Counted from the first letter of the stretch, positions 47,765 through 57,013 are shown. The stretch: 64,000 nt of DNA from Methanocaldococcus bathoardescens (GCF_000739065.1 NZ_CP009149.1:1187311-1251310); one strand, 5' to 3'. The notes: generated from the letters alone by a model not told the origin. Translations and numbers: made by a program.

Positions 47765-47790
47765 AAAACTAAAAGAGAGAGGTGGGGGAC

Positions 47791-48234
47791 ATGTTTGGAA
47801 GAGACCCATTTGATTCATTGTTTGAAAGGATGCTTAAAGAGTTTTTCACAACACCAATGACTGGAACCACAATGATTCAAAGCTCAACAGGAATTCAAAT
47901 ATCTGGAAAAGGATTTATGCCTATCTCAATTATTGAAGGGGATAAGCATATAAAAGTTATTGCATGGTTGCCAGGGGTTAATAAAGAAGACATAGTTTTA
48001 AATGCAATTGGTGATACATTAGAGATTAGGGCTAAAAGAAGTCCATTAATGATAACTGAAAGTGAAAGAATTATTTACTCAGAAATTCCAGAGGAAGAAG
48101 AGATTTACAGAACAATAAAACTTCCTGCTAATGTTAAAGAGGAGAACGCATCAGCTAAATTTGAGAATGGTGTTTTAAGTGTTACTTTACCAAAGGCAGA
48201 ATCTTCAATTAAGAAAGGTATTAACATTGAATAA
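47791..48234 (+). CDS. hsp16.5: small heat-shock protein HSP16.5
   Basis: 147 aa, near-identical to the crystallised M. jannaschii HSP16.5, which forms a hollow 24-mer and holds unfolded proteins. N-terminal [15 protein letters not shown], alpha-crystallin domain from about residue 45 ([20 protein letters not shown]), signature [12 protein letters not shown], and the C-terminal IxI tail INIE. A few conservative changes from the sequence I remember (for example FTTP in FFTTP) support a sister species. ATG at 47791 after GAGGTGGGGG. Confidence 0.96.
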   Translation: MFGRDPFDSLFERMLKEFFTTPMTGTTMIQSSTGIQISGKGFMPISIIEGDKHIKVIAWLPGVNKEDIVLNAIGDTLEIRAKRSPLMITESERIIYSEIPEEEEIYRTIKLPANVKEENASAKFENGVLSVTLPKAESSIKKGINIE

Positions 48235-48299
48235 TTTACTTATTTTATTTTTATATTAAATTACATCTATAGAATCATATATTTAAATTAGGTGAAGAA

Positions 48300-48929
48300 A
48301 TGATAAAGAAAAAGCACTTAGAGATGATATTGGATTCTTTAAAAAGGCATCCAAACCCAAAAGTTGATTTAGAACAATATACAATAGATGGAAAGTTAGC
48401 ATCTGACATTTTATTTTTTGCAGTGAATGATTTTTATGGCAATGTTGTTATTGATTTAGGATGTGGAACTGGAAGGTTAGCTATAGGTAGCAAAATTTTA
48501 GGAGCTAAGAGAGTTATTGGTGTAGATATTGATAAAGAAAGTATTGAAACTGCAAAAGAAAATGCTAAAAAGCTGAATGTTGATATAGATTTTTATTGCA
48601 TGGACATTAGGGATGTTGATGATGAATTTTTAAATAACGTGCTTGGAGAGGATAGAAATTTAAAGAAGGTTATTATTCAAAATCCTCCTTTTGGAGCTCA
48701 GAAAAAACACGCTGATAGGATATTTTTAGATAAAGCATTAGAAATTGGGGACATAATTTATACTATCCACAACTACCCAACAAAAGATTTTGTTATGAAG
48801 TATGTTGAAGATAAAGGAGGGAAAATAACTCATATCTATGAAGCGTTTTTTAGAATTCCCGCAATATATGAATTTCATAAGAAGAAGGTTGTAAATATTC
48901 CTGTAGTTGTTTTTAGAATAGAGATATAG
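48300..48929 (+). CDS. METTL5-like rRNA adenine methyltransferase
   Basis: 209 aa. SAM-binding DLGCGTGRLAIGSKILGA at about residue 57, GVDIDKESIETAKENAKKL, and the catalytic NPPFGAQKKHAD motif of N6-adenine methylases. The C-terminal YEAFFRIPAIYEFHKKK matches METTL5/COG2263, which modifies small-subunit rRNA in eukaryotes; an equivalent rRNA target in archaea is likely but inferred. GGTGAAGAA precedes the ATG. Confidence 0.87.
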   Translation: MIKKKHLEMILDSLKRHPNPKVDLEQYTIDGKLASDILFFAVNDFYGNVVIDLGCGTGRLAIGSKILGAKRVIGVDIDKESIETAKENAKKLNVDIDFYCMDIRDVDDEFLNNVLGEDRNLKKVIIQNPPFGAQKKHADRIFLDKALEIGDIIYTIHNYPTKDFVMKYVEDKGGKITHIYEAFFRIPAIYEFHKKKVVNIPVVVFRIEI

Positions 48930-49160
48930 CATTATATGTTTAAATATTCAATGACATTTATCACGCGGAATGTTCCTTATTTTCAATTTAAAGCTTTCTA
49001 AAAACTTATTTTTCAATTTTAATAATTTTTATCAAATTTCTAAGGTTAGTTATTTTAAAGATTTTATTTACTTGGATTTATTAAATTATAGAGATTTTTA
49101 AGAAATTTTGGATAATTATTTTTAAATTAAAATTTCCCCGATAATTAAGAAGTTTTTAAA
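48930..49160. other. AT-rich spacer upstream of CRISPR-type repeats
   Basis: No gene or hairpin family seen. It is extremely AT-rich with many A/T runs, as expected for a CRISPR leader, and ends in a strong promoter at 49161. Confidence 0.4.
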
Positions 49161-49180
49161 AATCCATAAAATTTATATAT
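49161..49180 (+). promoter_or_regulatory. strong promoter before the CRISPR-type repeats
   Basis: The core CCATAAAATTTATATA is identical to that of the tRNA-Cys promoter. Transcription would start near 49200 and read through both repeats beginning at 49237. Confidence 0.55.
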
Positions 49181-49236
49181 GGTTAAGATAAAGAATAACC
49201 TTAGATTAAAAACTTCGAGGGTTTATAAATAATAAG

Positions 49237-49332
49237 GTTAAAATCAGACCGATTCGGTATGGAAACTAACTCCCACCTCCTTTTTTATTTTTTTAACCAC
49301 TGTTAAAATCAGACCTCTTGGAGGATGGAAAT
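49237..49332 (+). CRISPR. remnant CRISPR: two degenerate repeats and one spacer
   Basis: Repeat 1 is 49237-49266 and repeat 2 is 49302-49332, both starting GTTAAAATCAGACC and ending TGGAAA; the spacer between is 35 bases. The frame matches the M. jannaschii CRISPR repeat (GTTAAAATCAGACC, then TTTCGGAATGGAAAT) as I remember it. The central hairpins differ but both pair: ACCGA-T-TCGGT in the first, CCTC-TTG-GAGG in the second. No cas gene lies in the window. It could be a decayed array or a single promoter-driven crRNA-like unit. Confidence 0.65.
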
Positions 49333-49357
49333 ACTCAACAATAAAAATAAGGAATGA

Positions 49358-50170
49358 CTAATAATAAACCTTACAAACAATTGGATTTTTTAAGATGGAT
49401 AAAGCATCATCTAACGTCTCTTTTTTTGAAATACAAAATAAAGTATTTCCTAACATAGATTGAGAAGCTCCAACTGTAAATTTTAAATCTTCACAGATAT
49501 CTAAAATTTTTTCATTTATAAGCTCTGTATTTACAGCAAATTTGTATGAGAGATTAACAAAATTTTCCAAAGTGGGATTTTTTAAAAGCTCATTTAAACA
49601 TCTCTCTCCATATTCGTTTATCTTTTTAATCCATTCTTCATTTGTTATTATCTCTTTTGTCTCTTTTTTTCCAAAAATTTCAATTATAATATAATAATCA
49701 TCATTAACAGCGATTTTTTCAACATTTATAGGAAATCCAGGAGCTTTTCTTATAACGAATCCTTTTGTATATTGAGCTATCACATCCCCTAATCCAGTTC
49801 CGCACTCTACTTCACTTATATGAGCTATCTCTACATAATTTTCATTTAAATTTAGTGTTTCATTTAATTTTTTAGCTAATATTAAAGCACACCCTCCAGA
49901 CATTCCTAATCCACTACCTAAAGGAAAATCAGATGAGAATATTATATCATAATCATCATTATATCCAAATTCTTTATAATATTCAACAACCTTTTTAACA
50001 ACACAAATATCTACCTTTTTATCATTATAAAAAACATCTCCGTTTCCCTTTTTTAGCTCAATATTGACTCCTCTATTTATGGTGATTCCAGCACCTATAG
50101 AACCAGTTTTTAACTTATTAGAGGATTTACAAATTGCAAAAAATCCCGTTATATGCCCTGGAGCAAACAT
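49358..50170 (-). CDS. pantoate kinase
   Basis: 270 aa GHMP-family kinase. The N-terminus APGHITGFFAI and the ATP loop DFPLGSGLGMSGGCALILAKKL are clear, with ECGTGLGDVIAQYTKG following. In archaea this enzyme, with phosphopantothenate synthetase, replaces bacterial PanC/PanK in coenzyme A synthesis. GGAGGTTGAGTT precedes the ATG. Confidence 0.88.
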   Translation of the reverse strand: MFAPGHITGFFAICKSSNKLKTGSIGAGITINRGVNIELKKGNGDVFYNDKKVDICVVKKVVEYYKEFGYNDDYDIIFSSDFPLGSGLGMSGGCALILAKKLNETLNLNENYVEIAHISEVECGTGLGDVIAQYTKGFVIRKAPGFPINVEKIAVNDDYYIIIEIFGKKETKEIITNEEWIKKINEYGERCLNELLKNPTLENFVNLSYKFAVNTELINEKILDICEDLKFTVGASQSMLGNTLFCISKKETLDDALSILKNPIVCKVYY

Positions 50171-50296
50171 AACTCAACCTCCTTAATTACTTAAAAAATA
50201 GTTTAAGTTCATGTTTATCAGTTTGTGTAGTTTAAAATAGTTTATAAAATTATTGTTATACAATAAAAAAAGATTTCAAATTTTTAATTTTCAAAT

Positions 50297-50397
50297 TTAT
50301 CTTCCAAACGCTCTATACGCTATAGGGCTACTGCCCTATTGGTATACCGGGATGCACTACCTCGCTACGCTCGGCAGTGCCTCTTCTTTATTTGTTC
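50297..50397 (-). repeat. hairpin element with duplicated cbiX tail
   Basis: Read on the minus strand after the cbiX stop: hairpin GAGGCACTGCC-GAGC-GTA-GCGA-GGTAGTGCATCC (50350-50383, one G.T wobble), then ATAGGGC-AGTA-GCCCTAT (50322-50339), then an exact 20-base copy (50297-50316) of the end of cbiX (50398-50417), including the stop codon. Same hairpin order as at hypE and the S2P gene. Confidence 0.8.
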
Positions 50398-50844
50398 TTA
50401 TCTTCCAAACGCTCTATCGATAATTATATCTACAATCCTATCATCAGCACCTATTGGTTCTCTGTAAATAATTTCAACATCTTCTGGAATCTCTAACTTT
50501 TCATGTTCGTGATGATGGTGATGATGGTGATGGTGCCCATGGCCGTGTTCATGATGATGGTGTTCATGTTCTTCATCATCATTAATTAACCCTAACAACC
50601 TTGGAATATCTCTTGTTGTATGGATTCCATGAGCTAAGAAAACAGGAACAACAATAATTTTTTTAGCTCCCTGCTCAATTGCTTTTTTAACTGCTTGTGG
50701 AATTGTAGGTTCATTAAATTCCATTAAACCTATTTCAACAATTGGAAATATATTTTTTTCTTTAACCTTTTCGGCTAATTTTACTAAAAGCTCTTTACTA
50801 TATGGTAGTCTACTACCATGCCCTACCAATACCAATGCTTCCAT
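50398..50844 (-). CDS. cbiX: sirohydrochlorin cobaltochelatase CbiX (short form)
   Basis: 148 aa, the short archaeal CbiXS that inserts cobalt into sirohydrochlorin for cobamide synthesis (or acts as a Ni-sirohydrochlorin chelatase for F430). Visible are LVGHGSRLPYSKELL, VEIGLMEFNEPTIPQAV and VPVFLAHGIHTTRDIP with the catalytic histidines. Residues 96-118 form a histidine-rich insertion (DEEHEHHHHEHGHG, then nine H in a row), probably a metal store. GGTGAGGTT precedes the ATG. The last 20 bases are duplicated downstream. Confidence 0.93.
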   Translation of the reverse strand: MEALVLVGHGSRLPYSKELLVKLAEKVKEKNIFPIVEIGLMEFNEPTIPQAVKKAIEQGAKKIIVVPVFLAHGIHTTRDIPRLLGLINDDEEHEHHHHEHGHGHHHHHHHHHEHEKLEIPEDVEIIYREPIGADDRIVDIIIDRAFGR

Positions 50845-50951
50845 AACCTCACCATTATTATTTTACGTGGTAGAGTTCATACTAACTATTATATATATTT
50901 TTTTCATTTATTTATGAATTTAATTAAAATCAAATTATGGAGGAGTAATGC

Positions 50952-52043
50952 ATGGACACTTCTAAATTCATCTTAATTGTGGCAATAATAATTTGGCTAA
51001 TTTTATATGTTATTAGGGATTCAATAAACTTAAAAACCTATGGAGGAATTTTTGGAATTTTAAGAACTAAATTGGGGTTAAAAACAATTGAAAAATTAGG
51101 AAAGTATAAAATTTGGCAGAAAATAGGAATTATCTCTATACCAATATGTGTAGTACTTGGGTTTATTATGCTTTTCAATATAATAGCTATGAGTATAAAG
51201 CTGTTATCAGGAACTCTGCCAAAAGAAGCGGCAAAACCAGTAGTGTTTTTGTTTGGAGATGTAATTCCATGGATTCCAGGGATTATAGCTCTATTAATAG
51301 CAATTTCAGTACATGAATTAGCACATGGTATATTTGCAAGGTCTTTTGGAATTAAGGTTAAAAGCTCAGGAATTTTATTATTATTGGGTCTTCCATTGGG
51401 AGCTTTTGTTGAATTAGGAGATGAGTTTAAAAATGCAGAGAAAAAAATTAGAGGAGCTATTGCTTCAGCAGGACCATTAGCAAATTTATTGATTTTTTTA
51501 ATATCAATTCCACTACTTTCATTTAGCTACACATTACCAACAGAGTTAAAAATTATTGATGTTAAAGAGCCAGCATCTGAGTTTTTACAAAAAGGAGATG
51601 TTATTTATGAGATTAACGGTAAAAAAATAAATTCATTAGAAGATTTTAGAGAATTTGCCAAAACCATAGAACCAAATAAAGAGTATGAAATAAAAGTTTT
51701 GAGGGATAATAAAATACTGACGTATAAAATTATTAGCTCTGATGAAGGAAAGATTGGAGTTATGGTTTCACCAACAAAAAATACAGCACTATTCATAAAT
51801 ACAATATACTGGACTTATTGGTTTAACTTTTTATTGGCTTTATTTAACTTACTTCCAGCAATGCCTTTAGATGGCTTTCACGTATGGAATGCTTTCCCAG
51901 AATTATTAAAAGAGAGAAAAAATAGATTTATTGCAAAGATTGGACAGATATTAGAATTGTTTATAAATGAAAAAACTTTGGGCTCAATAACCCTTTTGGT
52001 TTGGTGGATTATTCTTGGAAGTATATTATATTCGATGTGGTAG
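50952..52043 (+). CDS. site-2 protease family (M50) metalloprotease with PDZ domain
   Basis: 363 aa. Several membrane segments; zinc motif SVHELAHGIFARSFG (HExxH) near residue 121, a second metal motif NLLPAMPLDGFH near residue 300. A PDZ domain lies between, with FLQKGDVIYEINGKKINSL. Site-2 proteases cut membrane-bound regulators within the membrane. AGGAG precedes the ATG. The last nine codons are duplicated at 52129-52157. Confidence 0.93.
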   Translation: MDTSKFILIVAIIIWLILYVIRDSINLKTYGGIFGILRTKLGLKTIEKLGKYKIWQKIGIISIPICVVLGFIMLFNIIAMSIKLLSGTLPKEAAKPVVFLFGDVIPWIPGIIALLIAISVHELAHGIFARSFGIKVKSSGILLLLGLPLGAFVELGDEFKNAEKKIRGAIASAGPLANLLIFLISIPLLSFSYTLPTELKIIDVKEPASEFLQKGDVIYEINGKKINSLEDFREFAKTIEPNKEYEIKVLRDNKILTYKIISSDEGKIGVMVSPTKNTALFINTIYWTYWFNFLLALFNLLPAMPLDGFHVWNAFPELLKERKNRFIAKIGQILELFINEKTLGSITLLVWWIILGSILYSMW

Positions 52044-52157
52044 GATTTAATTTCTCTTTATTTATGAGGCATTGCCGAGCGTTAGCGAGGCAATGCATCC
52101 TATCCCAATAGGGCGAAGCCCTATGGTTCGGGAAGTATTTTATATTCAATGTGGTGA
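52044..52157 (+). repeat. hairpin element with duplicated S2P tail
   Basis: Hairpin GAGGCATTGCC-GAGC-GTTA-GCGA-GGCAATGCATCC (52065-52099) is followed by ATAGGGC-GAA-GCCCTAT (52106-52122). Then 52129-52157 repeats the end of the protease gene (52017-52043) with a 2-base TA insertion; the substitutions ATA to ATT, TCG to TCA and stop TAG to TGA are all silent. The copy ends in GGTGA, which is the ribosome site of marC. Confidence 0.78.
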
Positions 52158-52162
52158 AATAT

Positions 52163-52801
52163 ATGGATATAATCAACTTTTATCTTTATGGATTTGTTTC
52201 CCTTTTTATTACAATAGACCCAATTGGCTTAATTCCAATAGTGCATTCTTTAACATATCCTTATCCAAAAGAGCAAAGAATTAGAATTATTAAAAAGGCA
52301 ATTATCTCATCAACTACAGTTTTGTTGCTATTTGCTTTATTTGGAAATTATATTTTTGGTTATTTTGGGATTACAATAGATGCTTTTAGAGTGGCTGGAG
52401 GGATTTTGCTATTTAAAATAGCTTGGGATATGCTTCATGCAGAAATTCCAAAAACAAAGCATAAACCAGATGAAAGATTAGATATTGAAGATATTGACAG
52501 TATAGTTTATGTTCCATTGTCTATTCCTTTAATCTCCGGCCCTGGAGCTATAACAACAACTATGATTTTAATTAGCAAAGCCCAAAGTATTTTAGATAAA
52601 GGGGTTGTTGTTTTATCTATACTATCAGCTATGTTAGTTTCTGGAATCATTTTATCATTAACTGACTTTATAATTAGAAGAGTTAATATATATGGAATTA
52701 ACGCCTTTGTAAGGATTATGGGATTGTTATTGGTGGCAATTTCAGTTCAAATTATATTTATTGGGATAGTTGGGCTATATAATAGCATTAGTGTTCAATA
52801 A
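52163..52801 (+). CDS. marC: MarC-family membrane protein
   Basis: About 213 aa, six membrane segments. It has FITIDPIGLIPIVHSLT (the family IDPIGxxP block) near residue 18, FRVAGGILLFKIAWDML and VPLSIPLISGPGAITTTM. MarC/SNARE-like proteins were once tied to antibiotic resistance; their substrate is unknown. ATG at 52163 follows GGTGAAATAT, which comes from the duplicated tail of the upstream gene. Confidence 0.9.
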   Translation: MDIINFYLYGFVSLFITIDPIGLIPIVHSLTYPYPKEQRIRIIKKAIISSTTVLLLFALFGNYIFGYFGITIDAFRVAGGILLFKIAWDMLHAEIPKTKHKPDERLDIEDIDSIVYVPLSIPLISGPGAITTTMILISKAQSILDKGVVVLSILSAMLVSGIILSLTDFIIRRVNIYGINAFVRIMGLLLVAISVQIIFIGIVGLYNSISVQ

Positions 52802-52802
52802 A

Positions 52803-54038
52803 TTATCTCTTTTCTTTATTTTCTAACATTTTCTTTAATTCTTTCATTTTTGGTGGCAATTTTTTCCATCTCCAAAAGCCTCTTAAAATCTCATCTTCAT
52901 CATAACCAAATTTTTTCAAAACATTAACCCATTTATTAAACAACTCTGGATAAAGTTCTCTAACTCTTAAAAACTCAGAATTTAATGTAGCTGGGCACAT
53001 ATAGCAGCCAATTCTTTCAAATCCTTTATCATAAAGCTCATTATAAATAATATCATTTAAGTATATCCAGCTCCAGACATCAGTTCCTTTCCAATCTAAT
53101 ATTGGGAAAACGTTTATTTGATTTTCAATAAATCCACTTTTTCTCTCATAACTTAATTTTCCTCTCGCAAAGCTTTCATATTTTCTTGAACCGTCGATTG
53201 TATAAATTCTCTTATATTTCTTTAAATACTCTTTTAACGGCTCTAATTTGCAAACACTATTACACCATCTATAATCTTTGGTAGGTATTCCTTCTTTATC
53301 TAAATATTCCCAGAAATCCTTTCCTTTTAAAACAACTAAATTTAAATCATACTTTTCAGCAAATTTTTTAGCAAATTTAATAGTGTCTTTAAATTCTAAA
53401 CCAGTATCTATAAAGATAACTTCCAAATCATCTATAACTTTATTAGATAGCAAAGTAGAGACAGAAGAATCTTTACCACCGCTAAAAGAGGCGTTTATAG
53501 CATAACCTTTATCTTTACATTTTTCATAATACCTTTTTATGATTGATAATGATTTTCTCTCTAATTTTTTAATTCTTTCATGATTTTTTCTTAAATAATC
53601 TTCAATTTTTTCAAATTTAATCTCTTTTTTTAGAGTTAGGTCTTTGATTTTTAATGTTTCTCCTTTTTTAACTGCTACACCAACATAATTTTTCATTTTT
53701 ACTCCAACATATTCATTCTCATCAATATTTTTAAGCTCTTCAGGATTTTCAATTAAATCAATTGGGACTTTTTTACCCTTTAACCTTCTTTTTGTTGGTT
53801 TTATTTTAATTTTTGGCTCTTCTATTAAATAATAAGGGGCATAGGGATGAAATTTCCAATCTAAGTCAATTAAATCAAATTCTAATATTCCAATGCACTC
53901 TCCATTAATAAAAACTTTCTTTCTGTAATCTAATCCGCCAATTTTCTTTAAAATTATCGCTAAATCATGAGAGAAATTTTTATTAAGTAGTTTGTTTAAA
54001 ATATCTATTTCAAACTTAGAAGCAAATTTATCATCCAT
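52803..54038 (-). CDS. PAPS-reductase-like PP-loop protein with PUA-like N-domain
   Basis: About 411 aa. An N-terminal PUA-type region carries LGLDYRKKVF-like elements (GGLDYRKKVFINGECIG); then [17 protein letters not shown] is the PP-loop near residue 195, with VIFIDTGLEFKDTI, CNSVCKLEPLKEYLK and a zinc-type pair GCYMCPATLN. The family (PAPS reductase/DndC-like of methanogens) may reduce a sulfonucleotide or modify nucleic acid; substrate unknown. It converges on marC with one base between ends. ATG at 54038 follows GGTGATTAAA. Confidence 0.83.
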   Translation of the reverse strand: MDDKFASKFEIDILNKLLNKNFSHDLAIILKKIGGLDYRKKVFINGECIGILEFDLIDLDWKFHPYAPYYLIEEPKIKIKPTKRRLKGKKVPIDLIENPEELKNIDENEYVGVKMKNYVGVAVKKGETLKIKDLTLKKEIKFEKIEDYLRKNHERIKKLERKSLSIIKRYYEKCKDKGYAINASFSGGKDSSVSTLLSNKVIDDLEVIFIDTGLEFKDTIKFAKKFAEKYDLNLVVLKGKDFWEYLDKEGIPTKDYRWCNSVCKLEPLKEYLKKYKRIYTIDGSRKYESFARGKLSYERKSGFIENQINVFPILDWKGTDVWSWIYLNDIIYNELYDKGFERIGCYMCPATLNSEFLRVRELYPELFNKWVNVLKKFGYDEDEILRGFWRWKKLPPKMKELKKMLENKEKR

Positions 54039-54055
54039 TTTAATCACCTAAGTTT

Positions 54056-54150
54056 AATAGGACTTTCGCAGTTTATATATTTAATAAAGGTATTTGGATG
54101 CCTTTAGGCATCAGTTCCTTAAAAAATTTTATTTCTGCGAAAGTCCTATT
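54056..54150. repeat. 95-bp element with 16-bp terminal inverted repeats, copy 1
   Basis: The ends AATAGGACTTTCGCAG and CTGCGAAAGTCCTATT are perfect inverted repeats. A central hairpin GATGCC-TTTA-GGCATC lies at 54097-54112. It fills the spacer between the divergent PP-loop and RecJ-like genes. A second copy lies at 57794. The form is that of a MITE or a cruciform-forming element; no transposase is in the window. Confidence 0.78.
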
Positions 54151-54256
54151 TAAATTAATCACAATTAAATATTTTTAATGTTAATGCTTCAAATAAAAAT
54201 ATTAGGTTAAATTTTTTATTTACAATATAGAAAATCATAAAATTTTCAGTGAAACT

Positions 54257-55666
54257 ATGGAAAATTGGATTGAATTAAAAAAAGGAGCTAAAGTATTAGA
54301 AAAAAACAAAAACAACAAAATTTTGATAGTTACACATATAGATACTGATGGATTAACATCAAGAGCTATTTTGCAAAAATTAGCTGAGAGATTAAACTTA
54401 GATGCAGATTTTATGTTTTTAAAGCAAATTACCATAGAAACAATAAATGATATTCCATTTGAAGATTATGATTTAATAATTTTTGCTGACTTAGGTAGTG
54501 GGCAACTAAAGATGATTAAAGAAAAATTGGATGAGCTCAACTTATCAGATAAAAAAAACAAAATTATCATCTTAGACCACCACCAACCTGAAGAGATAAA
54601 GATTCCTGAAACTATTGTTCATATAAACCCACTAACAATAGGAAAAAGTGGAGCTGAGATTTGTGGAGCTGGTGTCTCTTACTTATTTGCGAAAACAATC
54701 AACAATGAATGGATTGACTTAGCTAAATATGCTGTTTTAGGAGCTGTTGGTGATATTCAAAACATAGAGGGAAAATTAACAGGCTTAAATAGAAAAATAC
54801 TATCTGATGCCATTATGAGTGGAGATATTAAAGTAGCAACTGACTTGCAGATGTATGGTAGGCAAACGAGGCCTTTATTTGTATCTATGAGATATTGGGC
54901 GGATATTAGGACTGATTTACTAAACAATGATTCAAGAATAATAAAATACATCCAATACATAAATAAAAAGTATGGTATTGAAATAAACCCAACAATGAGA
55001 ATAGCAGAAATTCCTTTTGAATACAAAAAGATTATTGGAAATGAACTTTTAATAAAATGCTTAAACTATGTTCCAAACCACTGGACACCTTATGTCCCAA
55101 AGGTCATATTTGGAGAGGTTTATGAATTTAGATATGAGGAATTTGGTTCTCCATTGAGAGATTTGGAAGAGTTCTCAACCTGTATAAATGCATGTTCAAG
55201 ATATGGGGATTATGAAACTGCTTTAAATGTGTTGATGGGAGATAAAGGAAAATACTATAGTAGAATGCTCTCAAATTTAAGAAAGCATAGGAATAATTTA
55301 AGAGAGGCATTGGAGCATGTAAAGAATGATGTTGAGATAATTCAGAAAGAAAACTTCCAATACTTTGAGACAGATAAAATTATGCCAAATATTATTGGAA
55401 TCGTTGCTGGAATGAGTTATTCTATTGAAGAAGTGGATTGGATGAAGCCAATATTTGCAATAACAGAGGATGATAATGGCTATAAGGTTTCTGCAAGATG
55501 TCCTAAGCTTTTATGCTTTGCTGAAGATGTAAATTTAGCTAAGGCAATAAAATATGCTTCAGAAAAGGTTAATGGTAGTGGGGGAGGGCATAAGTTTGCT
55601 TGTGGGGCATATATCCCAGATAATAAGAGAGAGTTTATAAAATATATTGAGATTGCTCTTAAGTAA
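54257..55666 (+). CDS. RecJ-like single-strand exonuclease (DHH/DHHA1)
   Basis: 469 aa. DHH phosphoesterase motifs: [31 protein letters not shown] (motif III), then [20 protein letters not shown]; the C-terminal DHHA1 domain has [15 protein letters not shown]. It is close to the M. jannaschii protein that complements E. coli recJ, a thermostable single-strand exonuclease. In archaea such proteins associate with the CMG/GINS replication machinery; note the MCM gene at the end of this window. Confidence 0.93.
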   Translation: MENWIELKKGAKVLEKNKNNKILIVTHIDTDGLTSRAILQKLAERLNLDADFMFLKQITIETINDIPFEDYDLIIFADLGSGQLKMIKEKLDELNLSDKKNKIIILDHHQPEEIKIPETIVHINPLTIGKSGAEICGAGVSYLFAKTINNEWIDLAKYAVLGAVGDIQNIEGKLTGLNRKILSDAIMSGDIKVATDLQMYGRQTRPLFVSMRYWADIRTDLLNNDSRIIKYIQYINKKYGIEINPTMRIAEIPFEYKKIIGNELLIKCLNYVPNHWTPYVPKVIFGEVYEFRYEEFGSPLRDLEEFSTCINACSRYGDYETALNVLMGDKGKYYSRMLSNLRKHRNNLREALEHVKNDVEIIQKENFQYFETDKIMPNIIGIVAGMSYSIEEVDWMKPIFAITEDDNGYKVSARCPKLLCFAEDVNLAKAIKYASEKVNGSGGGHKFACGAYIPDNKREFIKYIEIALK

Positions 55667-55672
55667 TAATTT

Positions 55673-56995
55673 TTAAATAATTATTCTTTTCCAAGGCATT
55701 TTATCTATTTTTTCTAAGTATTTATCTAATAATTTATCTTTTTTTAATGCACTAATTAAGCTTGTTGGATTTTTTGAGTAATCTAAGTATTTATTTAATA
55801 TCCCATCTCCCCTTGCCAACACACACTGGCAAATCATGGAGTTGAAGTTCTCATATTCTACTCTAATATTTTCTTTTTTTAAAGATTTTTCAATATACTT
55901 AATTTTTTTCTTAGATGATAAATCAAACTCTTCACATTCAAAATCTGTATGAGGTTTTGGAATCATTGGATTAATTGAGATTTCAACCTTCCTAATTTCT
56001 CTTTTTATCTTCTTTGTTAAATTTATCAGTTCTTCAATATCTTCATCTGTTTCTGTTGGAATTCCAACCATAAAATAGAGTTTAATCTTATCAACGTTGT
56101 ATTTCTTAGCTAAATCAACCGCATTAGCTATGTCTCCCTCTCTAATATCTTTTTTTATAAATTCCCTTAACCTTTCACTACCTGCTTCTGGAGCAATTGT
56201 TAGAGTTTTTGGCTTTAAAATTTTCATTAAATCATCGTTTAAAGTATCCGCCCTTAAAGATGAAGGAGATATTTGAATATTTTTCTCATCTAAAAAGTTG
56301 CATAGTTCAACTATATATTTATAATCTCCAACTGATGGAGCTATTAGAGCTACTTTATTAACTTTATTAACCGTAACTCCTTCTTCTGCCAAATACATTA
56401 AATCATCAAGCTTTCTAAACCTTGGTGGATAATAGATAGCTCTTGCTAAGCAAAATCTACACCTTCTTGGACAACCTCTTCCAATCTCTAACAAAAAGGA
56501 TTTTCCATAAGCTCCTTCTTCAGAAGTTGGCTGATATATTGGGTAATCCTCAACTCCCAATTTTTTTGGATATATTCTTTTAACCTTCTCTTTTTCTAAA
56601 AATTTTGAATAAACTCCTTCAACATCAAACTCTCTATTTATAACTTTTAACATTACATCACTATTCTCAATCTCTCCAACGATAAATGCATCAAAAAATT
56701 CAGCTATTGGGAAGAAATTTTCCATTACACATGGCCCTCCAGCAACAAAAACGGCTTTAGGGTTGGTTTTTCTTAAATCTTTAACTATCTTTATTGCATT
56801 AAAGTAATCATTTTCATACTGCAGAGTGATAAAAATTGCATCAAAATTTCTTATTCTTTCATAATTCTCTAAGAAATACACTCCTACATTTAAATCTCTA
56901 TATTTGCTTAGATGATTAGCCAATACATGCACAGCTAAGCAAGAAATCCCGGCTTTAAATTTGTTTGGATAGATTATAGCAACGTTTTTTATCAT
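55673..56995 (-). CDS. B12-binding-type radical SAM protein
   Basis: About 440 aa. An N-terminal Rossmann-like B12-binding-type domain (AIIYPNKFKAGISCLAVH, VAGGPCVMENFFPIAEFF, FIVGEIE) is followed by the radical SAM site IGRGCPRRCRFCLARAIYYP (CxxxCxxC) near residue 180 and VGIPTETDEDIEEL. This is the COG1032 layout. The reaction is not readable. ATG at 56995 follows GTGATTAAA. Confidence 0.86.
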   Translation of the reverse strand: MIKNVAIIYPNKFKAGISCLAVHVLANHLSKYRDLNVGVYFLENYERIRNFDAIFITLQYENDYFNAIKIVKDLRKTNPKAVFVAGGPCVMENFFPIAEFFDAFIVGEIENSDVMLKVINREFDVEGVYSKFLEKEKVKRIYPKKLGVEDYPIYQPTSEEGAYGKSFLLEIGRGCPRRCRFCLARAIYYPPRFRKLDDLMYLAEEGVTVNKVNKVALIAPSVGDYKYIVELCNFLDEKNIQISPSSLRADTLNDDLMKILKPKTLTIAPEAGSERLREFIKKDIREGDIANAVDLAKKYNVDKIKLYFMVGIPTETDEDIEELINLTKKIKREIRKVEISINPMIPKPHTDFECEEFDLSSKKKIKYIEKSLKKENIRVEYENFNSMICQCVLARGDGILNKYLDYSKNPTSLISALKKDKLLDKYLEKIDKMPWKRIII

Positions 56996-57013
56996 TTTAA
57001 TCACAGATATTAT

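Noticed and set aside
50500-50560. Short tandem repeat resembling a CRISPR or satellite
   Set aside because: It is the run of His codons inside cbiX.
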